The notes under the pieces are model-generated. The model made no database searches and was not told the DNA's origin. It was given only the letters and a program-made list of their open reading frames with translations. A DNA stretch of 64,000 nucleotides from Kordiimonadaceae bacterium (GTDB taxonomy: Bacteria; Pseudomonadota; Alphaproteobacteria; Sphingomonadales; Kordiimonadaceae): assembly GCA_017640725.1 (NCBI GenBank), contig JAEPQB010000003.1:1-64000 (forward strand), given 5' to 3'. This document shows positions 1 through 9,107 of the stretch, piece after piece; within the stretch, counting starts at the first letter, position 1, and every line of letters starts with the position of its first letter. Both the position numbers and the translations under genes were made by a program.

Positions 1-190
1 CTTCCGTACAACGGACGTAACAGGCAACGTTGAACTGCCATCTGGCACAGAAATGGTTATGCCTGGCGATAACGTGAACCTGACTGTTGAGCTCATCGCG
101 CCAATCGCGATGGACGAAGGCCTGCGCTTCGCTATCCGCGAAGGTGGTCGCACAGTTGGTGCCGGCGTAGTTGCTAAAATCATCGAATAG
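1..190 (+). CDS. tuf: Elongation factor Tu, C-terminal end (partial)
   Basis: Only the last 62 residues are present, read in the frame starting at base 2 and ending with TAG at 188-190. They form the end of the third beta-barrel domain of EF-Tu: the strings [25 protein letters not shown] and a terminal VVAKIIE are highly characteristic. EF-Tu delivers aminoacyl-tRNA to the ribosome as a GTP complex in the cytoplasm. The gene precedes rpsJ, as in the usual str-S10 arrangement, but a strong hairpin terminator lies between them. The 5' part is outside the window. Confidence 0.97.
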   Translation, partial: FRTTDVTGNVELPSGTEMVMPGDNVNLTVELIAPIAMDEGLRFAIREGGRTVGAGVVAKIIE

Positions 191-198
191 GACAAACA

Positions 199-230
199 GG
201 CGCTGGAGCATGTCTCCGGCGCCGCTTTTT
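199..230 (+). terminator. Intrinsic terminator after tuf
   Basis: A 10-bp stem (GGCGCTGGAG at 199-208 with CTCCGGCGCC at 214-223, one T-G wobble) closes a 5-nt loop and is followed by GCTTTTT. This is a good rho-independent terminator separating tuf from the S10 operon. It ends only 14 nt before the rpsJ start codon, so it may act as an attenuator with read-through. Confidence 0.85.
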
Positions 231-244
231 AAGGTGTAAAATCA

Positions 245-559
245 ATGGAAGCGCAAAATATTCGCATCCGCCTGAAGGCTTTCGATCACCGCGTGCTTGA
301 CCAAGCAACTGGTGAGATCGCCAATACGGCAAAGCGTACGGGCGCTCTGGTTCGCGGTCCAATTCCGATGCCAACCAGAATTGAGAAATTCACGGTTCTT
401 AGAAGCCCACACGTGAACAAGAAATCTCGCGAGCAGTTCGAAATGCGTACGCACAAGCGTCTGCTCGATATCGTTGACCCAACTCCGCAAACAGTGGACG
501 CGCTGATGAAGCTCGACCTGTCTGCTGGTGTTGACGTTGAAATCAAACTGCAAGGATAA
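245..559 (+). CDS. rpsJ: 30S ribosomal protein uS10
   Basis: This 104-residue protein is the small-subunit head protein S10, which also partners NusB in transcription antitermination in well-studied bacteria. The sequence has the canonical [10 protein letters not shown] start and the conserved HKRLLDI segment, and the length matches the family. The ATG at 245 is preceded by AAGGTG at 231-236, 8 nt upstream, directly after the tuf terminator. It is the first gene of the S10 operon; rplC follows after 5 nt. Confidence 0.97.
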   Translation: MEAQNIRIRLKAFDHRVLDQATGEIANTAKRTGALVRGPIPMPTRIEKFTVLRSPHVNKKSREQFEMRTHKRLLDIVDPTPQTVDALMKLDLSAGVDVEIKLQG

Positions 560-564
560 GTCCG

Positions 565-1332
565 ATGCGTACTGGTTTGATTGCAAAAAAACTTGGCATG
601 ACGCGCGTCTTTAACGAGCGCGGTCATCACGTGCCAGTAACGGTTCTGCAGCTGGAAGGCTGTCAGGTTGTTGCTCAGCGCACGACAGAAAAAGATGGTT
701 ACACGGCACTGCAACTTGGTTCCGGTACCCGCAAGGTAAAAAATGTATCCAAAGCCCAGCGTGGCCACTTCGCGAAAGCTGAAGTTGAGCCAAAAGCTAA
801 ACTGGCTGAATTCCGCGTGAGCGAAGACGCTCTTGTGGAAGTGGGTGCAGAACTGACAGCAGACCACTTTGTTAATGGCCAGCGCGTTGATGTTGTTGGC
901 ACGTCAAAGGGTAAAGGTTTTGCTGGTGCGATGAAGCGCCACAACTTTGGTGGTCTTCGTGCGTCACACGGCGTGTCTATCTCTCACCGTTCACACGGTT
1001 CTACGGGTCAATGTCAAGATCCTGGCCGCGTATTCAAAGGTAAGAAGATGGCGGGTCACATGGGTGATGCTCGCGCGACAGTTCAAAACCTTGAAATCGT
1101 CGAAACTCGCGCCGAAGAGGGTTTGATCCTCGTTAAAGGCGGTCTTCCTGGCTCAAAAGAGGGTTGGGTTCTGGTTTCTGACGCAGTGAAAAAAGCGCTC
1201 CCTGAGGATGCGCCAATGCCAGCGGCTTTCCGTGCCCCTGCAGTTGAAGAGGCTCCTGCTGAAGAAGCAGCGCCTGTTGAAGCTGAGGCAGCACCTGCAG
1301 CGGAAGCAGCGGCTGAAGGAAACGAGGAATAA
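565..1332 (+). CDS. rplC: 50S ribosomal protein uL3 with Ala/Glu-rich tail
   Basis: L3 binds 23S rRNA near the peptidyl-transferase centre and is an early assembly protein. The L3 family signature runs from about residue 102 ([17 protein letters not shown]), and the GSTGQ segment near residue 149 holds the glutamine that PrmB methylates in E. coli. At 255 residues it is longer than the usual ~210: the excess is a low-complexity tail from about residue 225, made mostly of Ala, Glu and Pro. Such acidic tails are known in alphaproteobacterial L3. The ATG follows rpsJ by 5 nt and rplD begins 3 nt after the stop. Confidence 0.97.
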   Translation: MRTGLIAKKLGMTRVFNERGHHVPVTVLQLEGCQVVAQRTTEKDGYTALQLGSGTRKVKNVSKAQRGHFAKAEVEPKAKLAEFRVSEDALVEVGAELTADHFVNGQRVDVVGTSKGKGFAGAMKRHNFGGLRASHGVSISHRSHGSTGQCQDPGRVFKGKKMAGHMGDARATVQNLEIVETRAEEGLILVKGGLPGSKEGWVLVSDAVKKALPEDAPMPAAFRAPAVEEAPAEEAAPVEAEAAPAAEAAAEGNEE

Positions 1333-1335
1333 GTC

Positions 1336-1956
1336 ATGAAGACGGATGTCCTTACATTAGACGCCAAGAAAGCCGGCAACATCGATCTCGATGAGGCGAT
1401 CTTTGGTGTATCAGCGCGCGCAGACATTCTGCACCGCGTTGTAAACTGGCAGCTGGCAAAGCGCCGCGCTGGCACGCATGCGGTTAAGTTCCGCTCTGAT
1501 ATTGCGCGCACAGGTGCTCGCTTTGGTCGCCAAAAAGGTGGCGGTACAGCACGTCACGGTTCACGTCGCTCCAACATCTTCGTTGGCGGTGGCCGTGCGT
1601 TTGGCCCGATCCCTCGTGATCACGGCTTCAGCCTGCCGAAGAAAGTTCGCAAACTTGGTCTGAAGAGTGCGCTCTCTGCCAAGCAAGCTGACGGTAAACT
1701 CATTGTTGTTGAGACTGCAGAGCTCAAAGACGGTAAAACCAAGGAACTTCAAGCGAAGCTTGAGAAACTTGGCGTAACCAACGCTCTCTTCGTAGACGGT
1801 GCAGAAGTGAATGCAAACTTCCTGCGCGCAGCTCAGAACATCCCTAACGTTGACGTGCTGCCAAGCCAGGGCGCAAACGTGTACGACATTCTGCGTCGTG
1901 ACACGCTCGTGCTGACCAAAGCAGCCGTTGAGAATCTCGGGGAGAGGCTCAAATGA
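1336..1956 (+). CDS. rplD: 50S ribosomal protein uL4
   Basis: This 206-residue protein is L4, which lines the exit tunnel of the large subunit; in E. coli it also represses the S10 operon. The basic loop with [14 protein letters not shown] and [10 protein letters not shown] (about residues 62-90) is the tunnel-lining extension of L4. Length is normal. The 3' end overlaps the rplW start by 4 nt (ATGA type), indicating translational coupling. I did not find a clear E. coli-like S10 leader in the short gap upstream of rpsJ. Confidence 0.97.
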   Translation: MKTDVLTLDAKKAGNIDLDEAIFGVSARADILHRVVNWQLAKRRAGTHAVKFRSDIARTGARFGRQKGGGTARHGSRRSNIFVGGGRAFGPIPRDHGFSLPKKVRKLGLKSALSAKQADGKLIVVETAELKDGKTKELQAKLEKLGVTNALFVDGAEVNANFLRAAQNIPNVDVLPSQGANVYDILRRDTLVLTKAAVENLGERLK

Positions 1957-2249
1957 CAAACAACGTAAAACATTACGACGTTATCAAGAGCCCAGTAATC
2001 ACCGAGAAGGCGACTATGGGTTCAGAGAACAACCAGGTGACTTTCAAAGTTGCGATTGATGCCAGCAAGCCTGAAATCAAGGCTGCTGTTGAAGCGCTCT
2101 TTGACGTGAAAGTCACTAAAGTCAACACGCTGCGCCAAGAAGGCAAGGTAAAGCGTTTCCGTGGTGTTACCGGCAAACGGGCCGAGTACAAAAAAGCCAT
2201 GGTTACCCTTGCTGAAGGCAACAGCATTGATGTGACGACGGGAGTTTAA
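1953..2249 (+). CDS. rplW: 50S ribosomal protein uL23
   Basis: L23 sits at the exit of the peptide tunnel and docks signal recognition particle and trigger factor. The sequence starts with the typical [13 protein letters not shown] motif and contains [11 protein letters not shown], the extended loop of the family. Ninety-eight residues is the usual length. The ATG overlaps the rplD stop by 4 nt and rplB starts 3 nt after its stop, so the three genes are tightly coupled. Confidence 0.97.
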   Translation: MTNNVKHYDVIKSPVITEKATMGSENNQVTFKVAIDASKPEIKAAVEALFDVKVTKVNTLRQEGKVKRFRGVTGKRAEYKKAMVTLAEGNSIDVTTGV

Positions 2250-2252
2250 CCG

Positions 2253-3089
2253 ATGGCATTGAAGCAATATAAACCGGTTACTCCGTCTCAGCGTGGTCTG
2301 GTTCTTGTTGACCGTGAAGGTCTGCACAAGGGCAAGCCTGTTAAAGCGCTGACTGAAGGTTTGACCAAATCCGGTGGCCGCAACAACACGGGCCGCATCA
2401 CTGCACGCCGCATTGGTGGTGGTCACAAGCGTACCTACCGGAAAATCGACTTTAAGCGTAACAAGTGGAACGTACCTGCGACGGTTGAGCGTCTCGAGTA
2501 TGACCCGAACCGGACTGCGTTCATCGCGCTTATTAAATATGAAGACGGTGAGCTAGCGTACATCCTGGCGCCACAGCGGCTTGCTCCTGGCGATACTGTA
2601 ATCGCCGCTGAGAAAGCTGACGTGAAGCCTGGTAACGTTATGCGCCTCTCTAACATGCCTGTTGGTACCATCATCCACAATGTGGAGATGAAAGCAGGTA
2701 AGGGCGGTCAGATCGCTCGTTCAGCTGGCACATACGCCCAGTTGATCGGTCGTGACCGTGGTTACGCCCAGCTCCGCCTGAGTTCAGGTGAAGTTCGCGT
2801 CGTTCGCGGCGAGTGCGTGGCAACTGTTGGCGCCGTCTCTAACCCAGACAACCAAAACATCAAGCTCGCTAAAGCGGGTCGGAACCGCTGGTTGGGTAAA
2901 CGTCCATCTGTTCGTGGTGTAGCCATGAACCCGGTGGATCACCCACATGGTGGTGGTGAAGGTCGGACTTCTGGTGGTCGTCATCCTGTGACGCCATGGG
3001 GTAAGCCGACTAAAGGTAAGCGTACTCGCTCTAATAAAGCGACTGACAAGCTTATCATCCGGTCGCGCCACGAGCGCAAGAAACGTTAA
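2253..3089 (+). CDS. rplB: 50S ribosomal protein uL2
   Basis: L2 is a primary 23S rRNA-binding protein needed for subunit association and peptidyl-transferase activity. The 278-residue length is normal. The C-terminal hallmark [13 protein letters not shown], which carries the functionally important histidine, is present near residue 226-238, and the N-terminal RNA-binding segment [17 protein letters not shown] is intact. It is preceded by rplW (3 nt) and followed by rpsS (12 nt with GGAG). Confidence 0.98.
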   Translation: MALKQYKPVTPSQRGLVLVDREGLHKGKPVKALTEGLTKSGGRNNTGRITARRIGGGHKRTYRKIDFKRNKWNVPATVERLEYDPNRTAFIALIKYEDGELAYILAPQRLAPGDTVIAAEKADVKPGNVMRLSNMPVGTIIHNVEMKAGKGGQIARSAGTYAQLIGRDRGYAQLRLSSGEVRVVRGECVATVGAVSNPDNQNIKLAKAGRNRWLGKRPSVRGVAMNPVDHPHGGGEGRTSGGRHPVTPWGKPTKGKRTRSNKATDKLIIRSRHERKKR

Positions 3090-3101
3090 GGAGTCCCGAA
3101 T

Positions 3102-3383
3102 ATGGCACGCTCTGTATGGAAAGGCCCTTTCGTTGACATGCATCTTCTCAAGAAGGTGGAAGCAGCTCAAGAAAGTGGCAAATCAAGTAATGTGATCCAG
3201 ACCTGGTCTCGCCGGTCAACGATCCTGCCTGACTTCGTAGGCATCACTTTTAATGTCTACAATGGCCAGAAATTCATCCCTGTGTATGTGACCGAAGATA
3301 TGGTCGGCCACAAGCTTGGTGAATTTTCTCCAACGCGGACCTACTACGGTCACGCTGCGGATAAGAAAGCGAAGAGGAAGTAA
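3102..3383 (+). CDS. rpsS: 30S ribosomal protein uS19
   Basis: S19 binds 16S rRNA in the head of the 30S subunit together with S13. The sequence [16 protein letters not shown] is the typical start, and the family signature around [17 protein letters not shown] and [11 protein letters not shown] is complete. Length 93 is normal. The ATG has AGGAG about 8 nt upstream; rplV starts 2 nt after the stop. Confidence 0.98.
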   Translation: MARSVWKGPFVDMHLLKKVEAAQESGKSSNVIQTWSRRSTILPDFVGITFNVYNGQKFIPVYVTEDMVGHKLGEFSPTRTYYGHAADKKAKRK

Positions 3384-3385
3384 TC

Positions 3386-3766
3386 GTGGGTAAGCAATCA
3401 GCAAAACGCCGTTTGGCGGATAATGAAGCTGTTGCAACCGCAACTATGCTTCGCGGCTCGCCCCAGAAACTGAATCTGGTGGCAGCTTCAATCCGCGGCA
3501 TGAAAGTGGAAAAAGCTCTGAACTCTCTGAGCTTCAACCGCCGTCGTAGCGCCGTTGATGTGAAATCCGTTCTCGAAAGCGCAATCGCGAATGCCGAGAA
3601 CAACCATAACCTTGATGTGGACAGCCTTGTTGTTGCTGAAGCCACTGTGGGTAAAGCACTGACCATGAAACGGTTCCGTGCCCGCGCCCGTGGTCGCGTT
3701 GGCAAGATCGTTAAGCCGTTCAGTCGTCTGCGCATTGTTGTGCGTGAAGTAGAGGAGACTGCATAA
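3386..3766 (+). CDS. rplV: 50S ribosomal protein uL22
   Basis: L22 reaches from the subunit surface into the nascent-peptide tunnel. The sequence shows the L22 core: [21 protein letters not shown] at the N-terminal half and the C-terminal hairpin ending in [20 protein letters not shown]. It starts with GTG at 3386, with GAAGAGGAAG just upstream inside the end of rpsS. Length 126 is normal for alphaproteobacteria. The stop shares one base with the rpsC start (TAATG). Confidence 0.97.
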   Translation: MGKQSAKRRLADNEAVATATMLRGSPQKLNLVAASIRGMKVEKALNSLSFNRRRSAVDVKSVLESAIANAENNHNLDVDSLVVAEATVGKALTMKRFRARARGRVGKIVKPFSRLRIVVREVEETA

Positions 3767-4461
3767 TGGGTCAGAAAGTAAGCCCAGTAGGTCTGCGCCT
3801 TGGTGTTAACCGCACCTGGGACTCGCGCTGGTATGCCGAAGGCGATGATTACGGCAGCCTGTTGCATGAAGACCTGAAGATCCGTGAGTTCATCGAAAAA
3901 GAATTGTCACAAGCTGGCATTTCTAAGGTGGTGATCGAACGTCCAGCGAAAAAATGCCGTGTGACGATCTATTCAGCTCGTCCAGGTGTGATCATTGGAA
4001 AAAAAGGCGCCGATATTGAGAAGCTCCGCCGCAAAGTGGCTGGCTTCACCGACGCTGAAGTGAGCCTCAACATCGTTGAAGTTCGCAAGCCAGAGATTGA
4101 CGCCAAGCTTATCGCTGACGGTATTGCACAGCAGCTTGAGCGCCGTGTGGCATTCCGCCGCGCAATGAAGCGTTCAGTTCAAAGCGCTATGCGCCTTGGT
4201 GCTGGTGGTATCCGTGTGAACTGTGCTGGCCGTCTTGGTGGCGCAGAAATCGCTCGGACCGAATGGTACCGCGAAGGCCGTGTACCGCTTCATACGCTGC
4301 GCGCCGACATTGACTATGGCACTTCTGAAGCCCTGACTGCCTACGGCATCTCAGGCATCAAAGTGTGGGTCTATAAAGGCGACATCATGGAACACGATCC
4401 AATGGCTCACGAACGTCGTGCAAACGAAGTTCAAAGTCAGGGTGGTCCATCCCGCCGCTAG
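3766..4461 (+). CDS. rpsC: 30S ribosomal protein uS3
   Basis: S3 forms part of the mRNA entry channel and its helicase activity. The KH domain is visible as [18 protein letters not shown] at about residues 66-83 with the GxxG loop GKKG. The C-terminal S3 domain includes [18 protein letters not shown]-like residues ([16 protein letters not shown]). Length 231 is typical. The start overlaps the rplV stop by 1 nt; a 32-nt gap precedes rplP. Confidence 0.98.
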   Translation: MGQKVSPVGLRLGVNRTWDSRWYAEGDDYGSLLHEDLKIREFIEKELSQAGISKVVIERPAKKCRVTIYSARPGVIIGKKGADIEKLRRKVAGFTDAEVSLNIVEVRKPEIDAKLIADGIAQQLERRVAFRRAMKRSVQSAMRLGAGGIRVNCAGRLGGAEIARTEWYREGRVPLHTLRADIDYGTSEALTAYGISGIKVWVYKGDIMEHDPMAHERRANEVQSQGGPSRR

Positions 4462-4493
4462 GCCGGATGGGATAGTCGAAGGAAGCACAGACA

Positions 4494-4904
4494 ATGTTGC
4501 AACCGAAACGTACAAAGTTCCGCAAAGCGCATAAAGGCCGCATTAAAGGCCAGGCAAAAGGCGGAACGGATTTGAACTTTGGCCAGTTCGGGTTGAAAGC
4601 AACCCAGCCTGGTCGTGTAACAGCTCGCCAAATTGAGGCAGCTCGTCGTGCCATGAACCGTCACATGAAACGGTCTGGTAAAGTCTGGATCCGCATCTTC
4701 CCAGATGTGCCAGTAACGGCGAAGCCTACCGAAGTTCGGATGGGTAAAGGTAAGGGCTCTGTTGATCGTTGGGTGGCTAAGGTTAAGCCTGGCCGCGTGA
4801 TGTTCGAAATCGATGGTGTCTCTGAAGAAATCGCGCGCGGTGCGTTTGAGCGGGCAGCTGCAAAGCTGTCAGTTGCAAGCCGTATCGTAGAGCGCATGCA
4901 CTAA
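4494..4904 (+). CDS. rplP: 50S ribosomal protein uL16
   Basis: L16 organises the aminoacyl-tRNA site on the large subunit. The sequence begins [16 protein letters not shown], the family hallmark, and includes [16 protein letters not shown] and [18 protein letters not shown]. Length 136 is normal. A GAAGGAAG stretch lies about 10 nt upstream of the ATG. rpmC follows after 13 nt. Confidence 0.98.
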   Translation: MLQPKRTKFRKAHKGRIKGQAKGGTDLNFGQFGLKATQPGRVTARQIEAARRAMNRHMKRSGKVWIRIFPDVPVTAKPTEVRMGKGKGSVDRWVAKVKPGRVMFEIDGVSEEIARGAFERAAAKLSVASRIVERMH

Positions 4905-4917
4905 GCGGAGAAGAGTA

Positions 4918-5109
4918 ATGAAGGCATCTGATCTTCGTGCCAAGTCGCAAGACGAGCTCCGTGATGAGCTTGTCAGCCTGAAGAAAGAGCAGTTCAACCT
5001 GCGCTTTCAGGCAGCGTCTGGCCAATTGGAAAACACAGCACGGGTCAAGCAGGTGCGTCGCGATGTAGCGCGCATTCAAACGATCCTTGCTGAGCAAGCA
5101 GAGGCGTAA
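4918..5109 (+). CDS. rpmC: 50S ribosomal protein uL29
   Basis: L29 is a small helical protein near the tunnel exit beside L23. The 63 residues match the family: [19 protein letters not shown] and [17 protein letters not shown] form the helical hairpin. GGAGAAG ends 5 nt upstream of the ATG. rpsQ starts 10 nt after the stop. Confidence 0.96.
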   Translation: MKASDLRAKSQDELRDELVSLKKEQFNLRFQAASGQLENTARVKQVRRDVARIQTILAEQAEA

Positions 5110-5119
5110 GGAGAAACTC

Positions 5120-5356
5120 ATGCCAAAGCGTATTCTGCAAGGTGTGGTCGTCAGCGACAAAGGTGCAAATACCGTTGTTGTGAAAGTAGAACGTCGTATC
5201 AAGCATCCTTTGCTTGACAAAATTATTCGACGCTCTAAGAAGTACCACGCTCACGATGAGAGCAATGAAATTCAGGTTGGCGACACTGTTCGTATTGAAG
5301 AGTGCCGTCCTATCTCGAAACTGAAGACTTGGCGCGTAGTTGCTGGTGAGGCGTAG
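5120..5356 (+). CDS. rpsQ: 30S ribosomal protein uS17
   Basis: S17 is a primary binder of 16S rRNA with an OB fold. The protein is 78 residues long from the ATG at 5120 ([15 protein letters not shown]), which has AAGGAG 7 nt upstream. An in-frame upstream start at 5087 would lie inside rpmC and is not needed. The signature [19 protein letters not shown] and the [11 protein letters not shown] end are typical. The stop codon falls in the loop of an 8-bp hairpin (5345-5364). Confidence 0.96.
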   Translation: MPKRILQGVVVSDKGANTVVVKVERRIKHPLLDKIIRRSKKYHAHDESNEIQVGDTVRIEECRPISKLKTWRVVAGEA

Positions 5357-5364
5357 GCCTCACC
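5345..5364 (+). promoter_or_regulatory. Hairpin over the rpsQ stop codon
   Basis: GGTGAGGC (5345-5352) pairs with GCCTCACC (5357-5364) over a GTAG loop that contains the rpsQ TAG. There is no T-run, so it is not a simple terminator. It lies in the 55-nt gap between rpsQ and rplN, the S10/spc operon boundary in E. coli, and may be a processing or attenuation site; function is inferred only from position. Confidence 0.5.
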
Positions 5365-5411
5365 TAAAGCTTTGCGTCGGTTTTATTTAATTGAAGAAAA
5401 GGGTGTAACCC

Positions 5412-5780
5412 ATGATTCAAATGCAAACCAACCTCGATGTGGCCGATAACTCCGGGGCCAAGAGGGTGCAGTGCATAAAGGTCCTAGGTGGATCTAAAAG
5501 AAAGACAGCCGGGGTAGGCGACATTATCGTCGTCTCAGTCAAGGAAGCGATCCCACGGGGCCGCGTGAAAAAGGGTGACGTGCATCGCGCCGTCATCGTG
5601 CGTACAGCCAAAGAAGTTCGCCGCAACGATGGTACTGCCATTCGTTTCGACAACAACGCAGCTGTACTTGTGAACAAAAACCATGAGCCAATCGGTACCC
5701 GTATTTTCGGCCCGGTTGTTCGTGAACTGCGTGCGAAGAAGCATATGAAGATCATCTCGCTTGCACCGGAGGTACTCTAA
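5412..5780 (+). CDS. rplN: 50S ribosomal protein uL14
   Basis: L14 is at the subunit interface and binds the silencing factor RsfS in other bacteria. The 122-residue sequence starts [17 protein letters not shown] and carries the family signature [21 protein letters not shown]. It is the first gene of the spc part of the cluster, preceded by a 55-nt gap with an AGAAAAGGGTG stretch near the ATG. The stop shares one base with rplX. Confidence 0.98.
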   Translation: MIQMQTNLDVADNSGAKRVQCIKVLGGSKRKTAGVGDIIVVSVKEAIPRGRVKKGDVHRAVIVRTAKEVRRNDGTAIRFDNNAAVLVNKNHEPIGTRIFGPVVRELRAKKHMKIISLAPEVL

Positions 5781-6094
5781 TGGCCGCTAAATTGAAAAAA
5801 GGCGATAAGGTCGTTGTGGTTGCCGGTAAAGACAAAGGCAAGCGCGGCGAAATTCTTTCAGTTCTGCCAAGCGAAGGTCGTGCAGTTGTACAGGGTGTAA
5901 ACCTTGTAAAGCGTCACCAACGCCCAACGCAGACGAGCGCGGGTGGTATCAACACCAAGGAAGCTCCGATCCAGCTCTCCAATCTGATGATTGAAGACCC
6001 TAAGGACGGTGCACCGACCCGTGTAGGTTTCAAAGTCGAGGACGGCAAAAAAGTTCGTTTTGCCAAAAAGTCCGGAGAGGTGATCAATGGCTGA
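5780..6094 (+). CDS. rplX: 50S ribosomal protein uL24
   Basis: L24 is an assembly initiator with an N-terminal KOW motif, visible as [21 protein letters not shown] at residues 6-26. The [13 protein letters not shown] segment is characteristic. Length 104 is normal. The start overlaps the rplN stop by 1 nt (TAATG), and the gene overlaps rplE by 8 nt. Confidence 0.97.
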   Translation: MAAKLKKGDKVVVVAGKDKGKRGEILSVLPSEGRAVVQGVNLVKRHQRPTQTSAGGINTKEAPIQLSNLMIEDPKDGAPTRVGFKVEDGKKVRFAKKSGEVING

Positions 6095-6644
6095 TAAAGT
6101 TATGCCACGCCTTCGTACGAAGTATGAAGATAAGGTCCGCGCGTCTCTTCAGGAGAAGTTCGGCTATAACAACCCGATGCAGGTTCCAAAACTGGACAAG
6201 ATCGTGATCAACATGGGTGTTGGTCGCGACGGTGTTCAGGACAAGAAAAAGGTGACCAAAGCGGCTTCAGAAATCGAAGCAATCGCTGGTCAGAAGCCGG
6301 TTATTACGCGTGCTCGCAAGTCTATTGCAGGCTTCAAGCTGCGTGAAGGCATGCCGATTGGTGCGAAAGTAACTCTTCGCTCTGAGCGCATGTACGAGTT
6401 TCTGGATCGCCTGATTACCATCGCAATGCCACGTATCCGTGACTTCCAGGGTGTTAACCCGAAGTCTTTCGACGGTAACGGCAACTATGCGATGGGTGTC
6501 AAGGAACAGCTCATTTTCCCTGAGATCAGCTACGATAACGTAGATCAGGTTCGGGGTATGGACATCATTATCTGCACCACGGCACAGACCGATGACGAAG
6601 CTCGTGAGCTTCTCCGCGGTTTTGATATGCCGTTCAAAGCGTAG
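6087..6644 (+). CDS. rplE: 50S ribosomal protein uL5
   Basis: L5 binds 5S rRNA and the P-site tRNA. The 185-residue sequence includes the family signature [17 protein letters not shown], the basic [16 protein letters not shown] and the end region [25 protein letters not shown] lies 7 nt upstream of the ATG, within the end of rplX, which it overlaps by 8 nt. rpsN starts after a 14-nt gap with AGGAGGG. Confidence 0.98.
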   Translation: MADKVMPRLRTKYEDKVRASLQEKFGYNNPMQVPKLDKIVINMGVGRDGVQDKKKVTKAASEIEAIAGQKPVITRARKSIAGFKLREGMPIGAKVTLRSERMYEFLDRLITIAMPRIRDFQGVNPKSFDGNGNYAMGVKEQLIFPEISYDNVDQVRGMDIIICTTAQTDDEARELLRGFDMPFKA

Positions 6645-6658
6645 CAGGAGGGTTTATT

Positions 6659-6964
6659 ATGGCTAAGAAGAGCGCCATTCATAAAAACAAGCGTCGTGAG
6701 AAAATTGTCGCTAAGTATGCTGCAAAGCGTGCTGCATTGAAGGCAAAAGTATACGACAAGAGCTTGTCTGAAGACGAGCGTTGGCTCGCTGCACTGCAGC
6801 TTGCTGCGCTGCCACGTGACGGTGCAGAGACTCGCCTTCGCAATCGCTGCGAAGTGACCGGTCGTCCGCGCGGTTACTACCGTAAATTCAAGATGTCTCG
6901 TATCGCGCTGCGTGAGCTCGGCTCTGCAGCAAAAGTACCTGGCCTTGTTAAATCAAGTTGGTAA
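6659..6964 (+). CDS. rpsN: 30S ribosomal protein uS14, zinc-free form
   Basis: S14 is a small-subunit head protein. At 101 residues it is the long form without the CxxC zinc pairs; only one cysteine is seen, in RNRCEVTGRPRGYYRKF, which is the family signature. AGGAGGG lies 8 nt upstream of the ATG. It sits between rplE and rpsH as in most spc operons. Confidence 0.97.
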   Translation: MAKKSAIHKNKRREKIVAKYAAKRAALKAKVYDKSLSEDERWLAALQLAALPRDGAETRLRNRCEVTGRPRGYYRKFKMSRIALRELGSAAKVPGLVKSSW

Positions 6965-6976
6965 AGGGGAAAGCTC

Positions 6977-7375
6977 ATGTCGATGACAGATCCTATCGCA
7001 GATATGCTGACCCGTATTCGCAACGGCCTGATGGCAGGAAAATCCGTTGTAACGTCGCCAGCATCTAAAACACGTCAGCGCATCCTCGATGTGCTTCAGC
7101 GTGAAGGTTATATTCGCGGCTATTCGCGCACTGAAGGTGAAGCAAACAAAGCTGAGCTTTCAATTGAACTGAAATATATGGAAGGTGAGCCTGTAATTCG
7201 CACGATCAATCGTGTGTCTAAGCCTGGTCGCCGCGTCTATAGTTCAGTTCGCGATTTGCCACGTGTTCACAACGGCCTTGGAATTTCGATCGTTTCCACA
7301 CCTAAGGGTGTTCTCTCAGACGCTGAAGCGCGTGAGAACAATGTGGGCGGCGAAGTTCTCTGCACCGTATTCTAA
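6977..7375 (+). CDS. rpsH: 30S ribosomal protein uS8
   Basis: S8 binds the central domain of 16S rRNA and in E. coli represses the spc operon. The sequence begins [17 protein letters not shown] and ends with the signature [20 protein letters not shown] followed by GGEVLCTVF. Length 132 is normal. GGGGAAAG lies about 6 nt before the ATG. Confidence 0.98.
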   Translation: MSMTDPIADMLTRIRNGLMAGKSVVTSPASKTRQRILDVLQREGYIRGYSRTEGEANKAELSIELKYMEGEPVIRTINRVSKPGRRVYSSVRDLPRVHNGLGISIVSTPKGVLSDAEARENNVGGEVLCTVF

Positions 7376-7389
7376 GGAAGGGTAACGAG

Positions 7390-7923
7390 ATGTCCCGTAT
7401 CGGTAAAAAGCCTGTGGCTATCCCGTCTGGCGTGACCGTTGCTCTTGACGGTACCGACCTGTCGGTTAAAGGCCCTAAAGGCGAATTGTCGATGTCGTTT
7501 GTTCCAGAAGTGACGGTGTCACACGAGGACGACAAAATCACAATTCTGCCTGTTGGTGAAACAAAGCGTGCCCGCTCTATGTGGGGAATGCAGCGTTCCA
7601 TGGTCAACAACCTCATCGAAGGCGTAACCGCTGGTTACTCCAAGAAGCTTGGTCTTCAGGGTGTTGGTTACCGGGCGCAGATGAAAGGCTCCAGCCTGAA
7701 CCTGCAACTTGGTTTCAGCCATGACGTAAATTTCCCTGTGCCTGAAGGCATTAAAATCGAAACGCCTGACCAGACCACGATCATTGTATCTGGCATCAAC
7801 AAGCAACTTGTTGGTGAAACAGCCGCAAAGATTCGTGAGTACCGGAAACCAGAGCCTTACAAAGGCAAGGGTATCCGCTATGACGGCGAATATGTGTTCC
7901 GTAAGGAAGGCAAGAAGAAGTAA
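7390..7923 (+). CDS. rplF: 50S ribosomal protein uL6
   Basis: L6 lies near the factor-binding stalk base. The sequence starts [15 protein letters not shown] and carries the C-terminal signature [16 protein letters not shown]. Length 177 is normal. GGAAGGGTAACGAG precedes the ATG. The stop is followed 12 nt later by the chosen rplR start. Confidence 0.98.
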   Translation: MSRIGKKPVAIPSGVTVALDGTDLSVKGPKGELSMSFVPEVTVSHEDDKITILPVGETKRARSMWGMQRSMVNNLIEGVTAGYSKKLGLQGVGYRAQMKGSSLNLQLGFSHDVNFPVPEGIKIETPDQTTIIVSGINKQLVGETAAKIREYRKPEPYKGKGIRYDGEYVFRKEGKKK

Positions 7924-7935
7924 TAGGTGGCACCC

Positions 7936-8292
7936 ATGGCAAAAGCTAACAACAATTTTGATCGGCGCCGCCAGCGTAACCGGATCCAGCTTCATAAAGT
8001 TGGTAACGGGCGGCCGCGTCTTTCTGTCCATCGGACAAACCAGCATATTTATGCGCAGGTTATCGACGACGTGAAGGGTGCCACTTTGGCAGCTGCTTCA
8101 ACACTCGACGCTGACCTCAAATCAGGTGCGACATCAAACATTGATGCAGCATCTAAAGTCGGAAAACTGATTGCCGAGCGGGCCAAAGCCGCGGGCGTTG
8201 AGACAGTTGTGTTTGACCGCGGTGGTTTCTTGTACCACGGCCGTGTCAAGGCACTTGCTGAAGCAGCGCGCGATGGCGGCCTGAGCTTCTAG
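7936..8292 (+). CDS. rplR: 50S ribosomal protein uL18
   Basis: L18 binds 5S rRNA together with L5. From the ATG at 7936 it is 118 residues long ([16 protein letters not shown]), the usual length, with AGGTGG 5 nt upstream. A GTG at 7927 would add three residues but has no good ribosome binding site. The body shows [18 protein letters not shown] and the end [21 protein letters not shown], both characteristic. Confidence 0.96.
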   Translation: MAKANNNFDRRRQRNRIQLHKVGNGRPRLSVHRTNQHIYAQVIDDVKGATLAAASTLDADLKSGATSNIDAASKVGKLIAERAKAAGVETVVFDRGGFLYHGRVKALAEAARDGGLSF

Positions 8293-8318
8293 GCTTGGTA
8301 TAAGGAAAAGGATGTCCC

Positions 8319-8891
8319 ATGGCACGCCCAGAACGCAATCGTGAAGAAAGTGAACTGATTGAAAAGCTTGTCCACATCAACCGTGTGGCCAAGGTGGTAA
8401 AAGGTGGTCGTCGGTTTGGTTTCGCAGCCCTCGTGGTTGTTGGTGACCAACGCGGTCGTGTAGGTTTCGGTAACGGTAAAGCCCGTGAAGTTCCTGAAGC
8501 GATCCGCAAAGCAACCGAAGCTGCTAAGAAAAATATGATCCGTGTACCGCTGAAAGAAGGCCGTACGCTGCACCATGACATCAAGGGCCGTTGGGGCGCT
8601 GGTAAGGTGCTCTTGCGTACGTCGGTTCCTGGTACTGGTATCATCGCAGGTGGTCCAATGCGTGCAGTGTTTGAAGCACTCGGCGTACAGGACGTTGTGA
8701 CCAAGTCGCAGGGGTCTTCAAACCCTTACAACATGGTTCGTGCAACGTTTAATGCGCTAGGTCTTCAGAACTCGCCTCGCATGGTTGCAGCCAAGCGCGG
8801 CAAAAAAGTTGCTGACATTGTCGCCCGTCGCGGCGAAGTGAAAGCGGCAAGCGCCGACGCGGACGCTGTCGAAGCTGCAGAAGCGGAGTAA
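8319..8891 (+). CDS. rpsE: 30S ribosomal protein uS5
   Basis: S5 shapes the mRNA entry channel and affects decoding accuracy. The double-stranded-RNA-binding-like domain starts with [19 protein letters not shown] and [13 protein letters not shown]. The C-terminal half includes the phosphate-binding [12 protein letters not shown] region. Length 190 includes a short Ala/Asp/Glu tail after residue 170, a feature shared with L3 in this window. rpmD follows 6 nt after the stop. Confidence 0.97.
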   Translation: MARPERNREESELIEKLVHINRVAKVVKGGRRFGFAALVVVGDQRGRVGFGNGKAREVPEAIRKATEAAKKNMIRVPLKEGRTLHHDIKGRWGAGKVLLRTSVPGTGIIAGGPMRAVFEALGVQDVVTKSQGSSNPYNMVRATFNALGLQNSPRMVAAKRGKKVADIVARRGEVKAASADADAVEAAEAE

Positions 8892-8897
8892 TGACCG

Positions 8898-9086
8898 ATG
8901 GCTGCTAAGAAAAAGACAGTAAAAATCACCCAGATCGGTAGCCCGATCCGTCGCCGTGAAGACCAGCGTCAGACGCTGGTTGGCTTGGGTCTGAACAAAA
9001 TGCACAAAACGCGTGAGCTTGAAGACACGCCAGCAGTGCGCGGTATGATCAACAAGGTGCACCACCTGGTGCGCGTTGAAGATTAA
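8898..9086 (+). CDS. rpmD: 50S ribosomal protein uL30
   Basis: L30 is a small ferredoxin-like large-subunit protein. The 62 residues show the family signature [22 protein letters not shown] followed by [15 protein letters not shown]. The ATG is 6 nt after the rpsE stop, with GGAGTAATGACC covering the junction. It lies between rpsE and rplO as usual. Confidence 0.95.
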   Translation: MAAKKKTVKITQIGSPIRRREDQRQTLVGLGLNKMHKTRELEDTPAVRGMINKVHHLVRVED

Positions 9087-9107
9087 GCCGGCGTTTGGAG
9101 AATTGTG

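Noticed and set aside
286-867. Long minus-strand frame across rpsJ and rplC
   Set aside because: It is antisense to two certain ribosomal protein genes, has no recognisable domain and no ribosome binding site.
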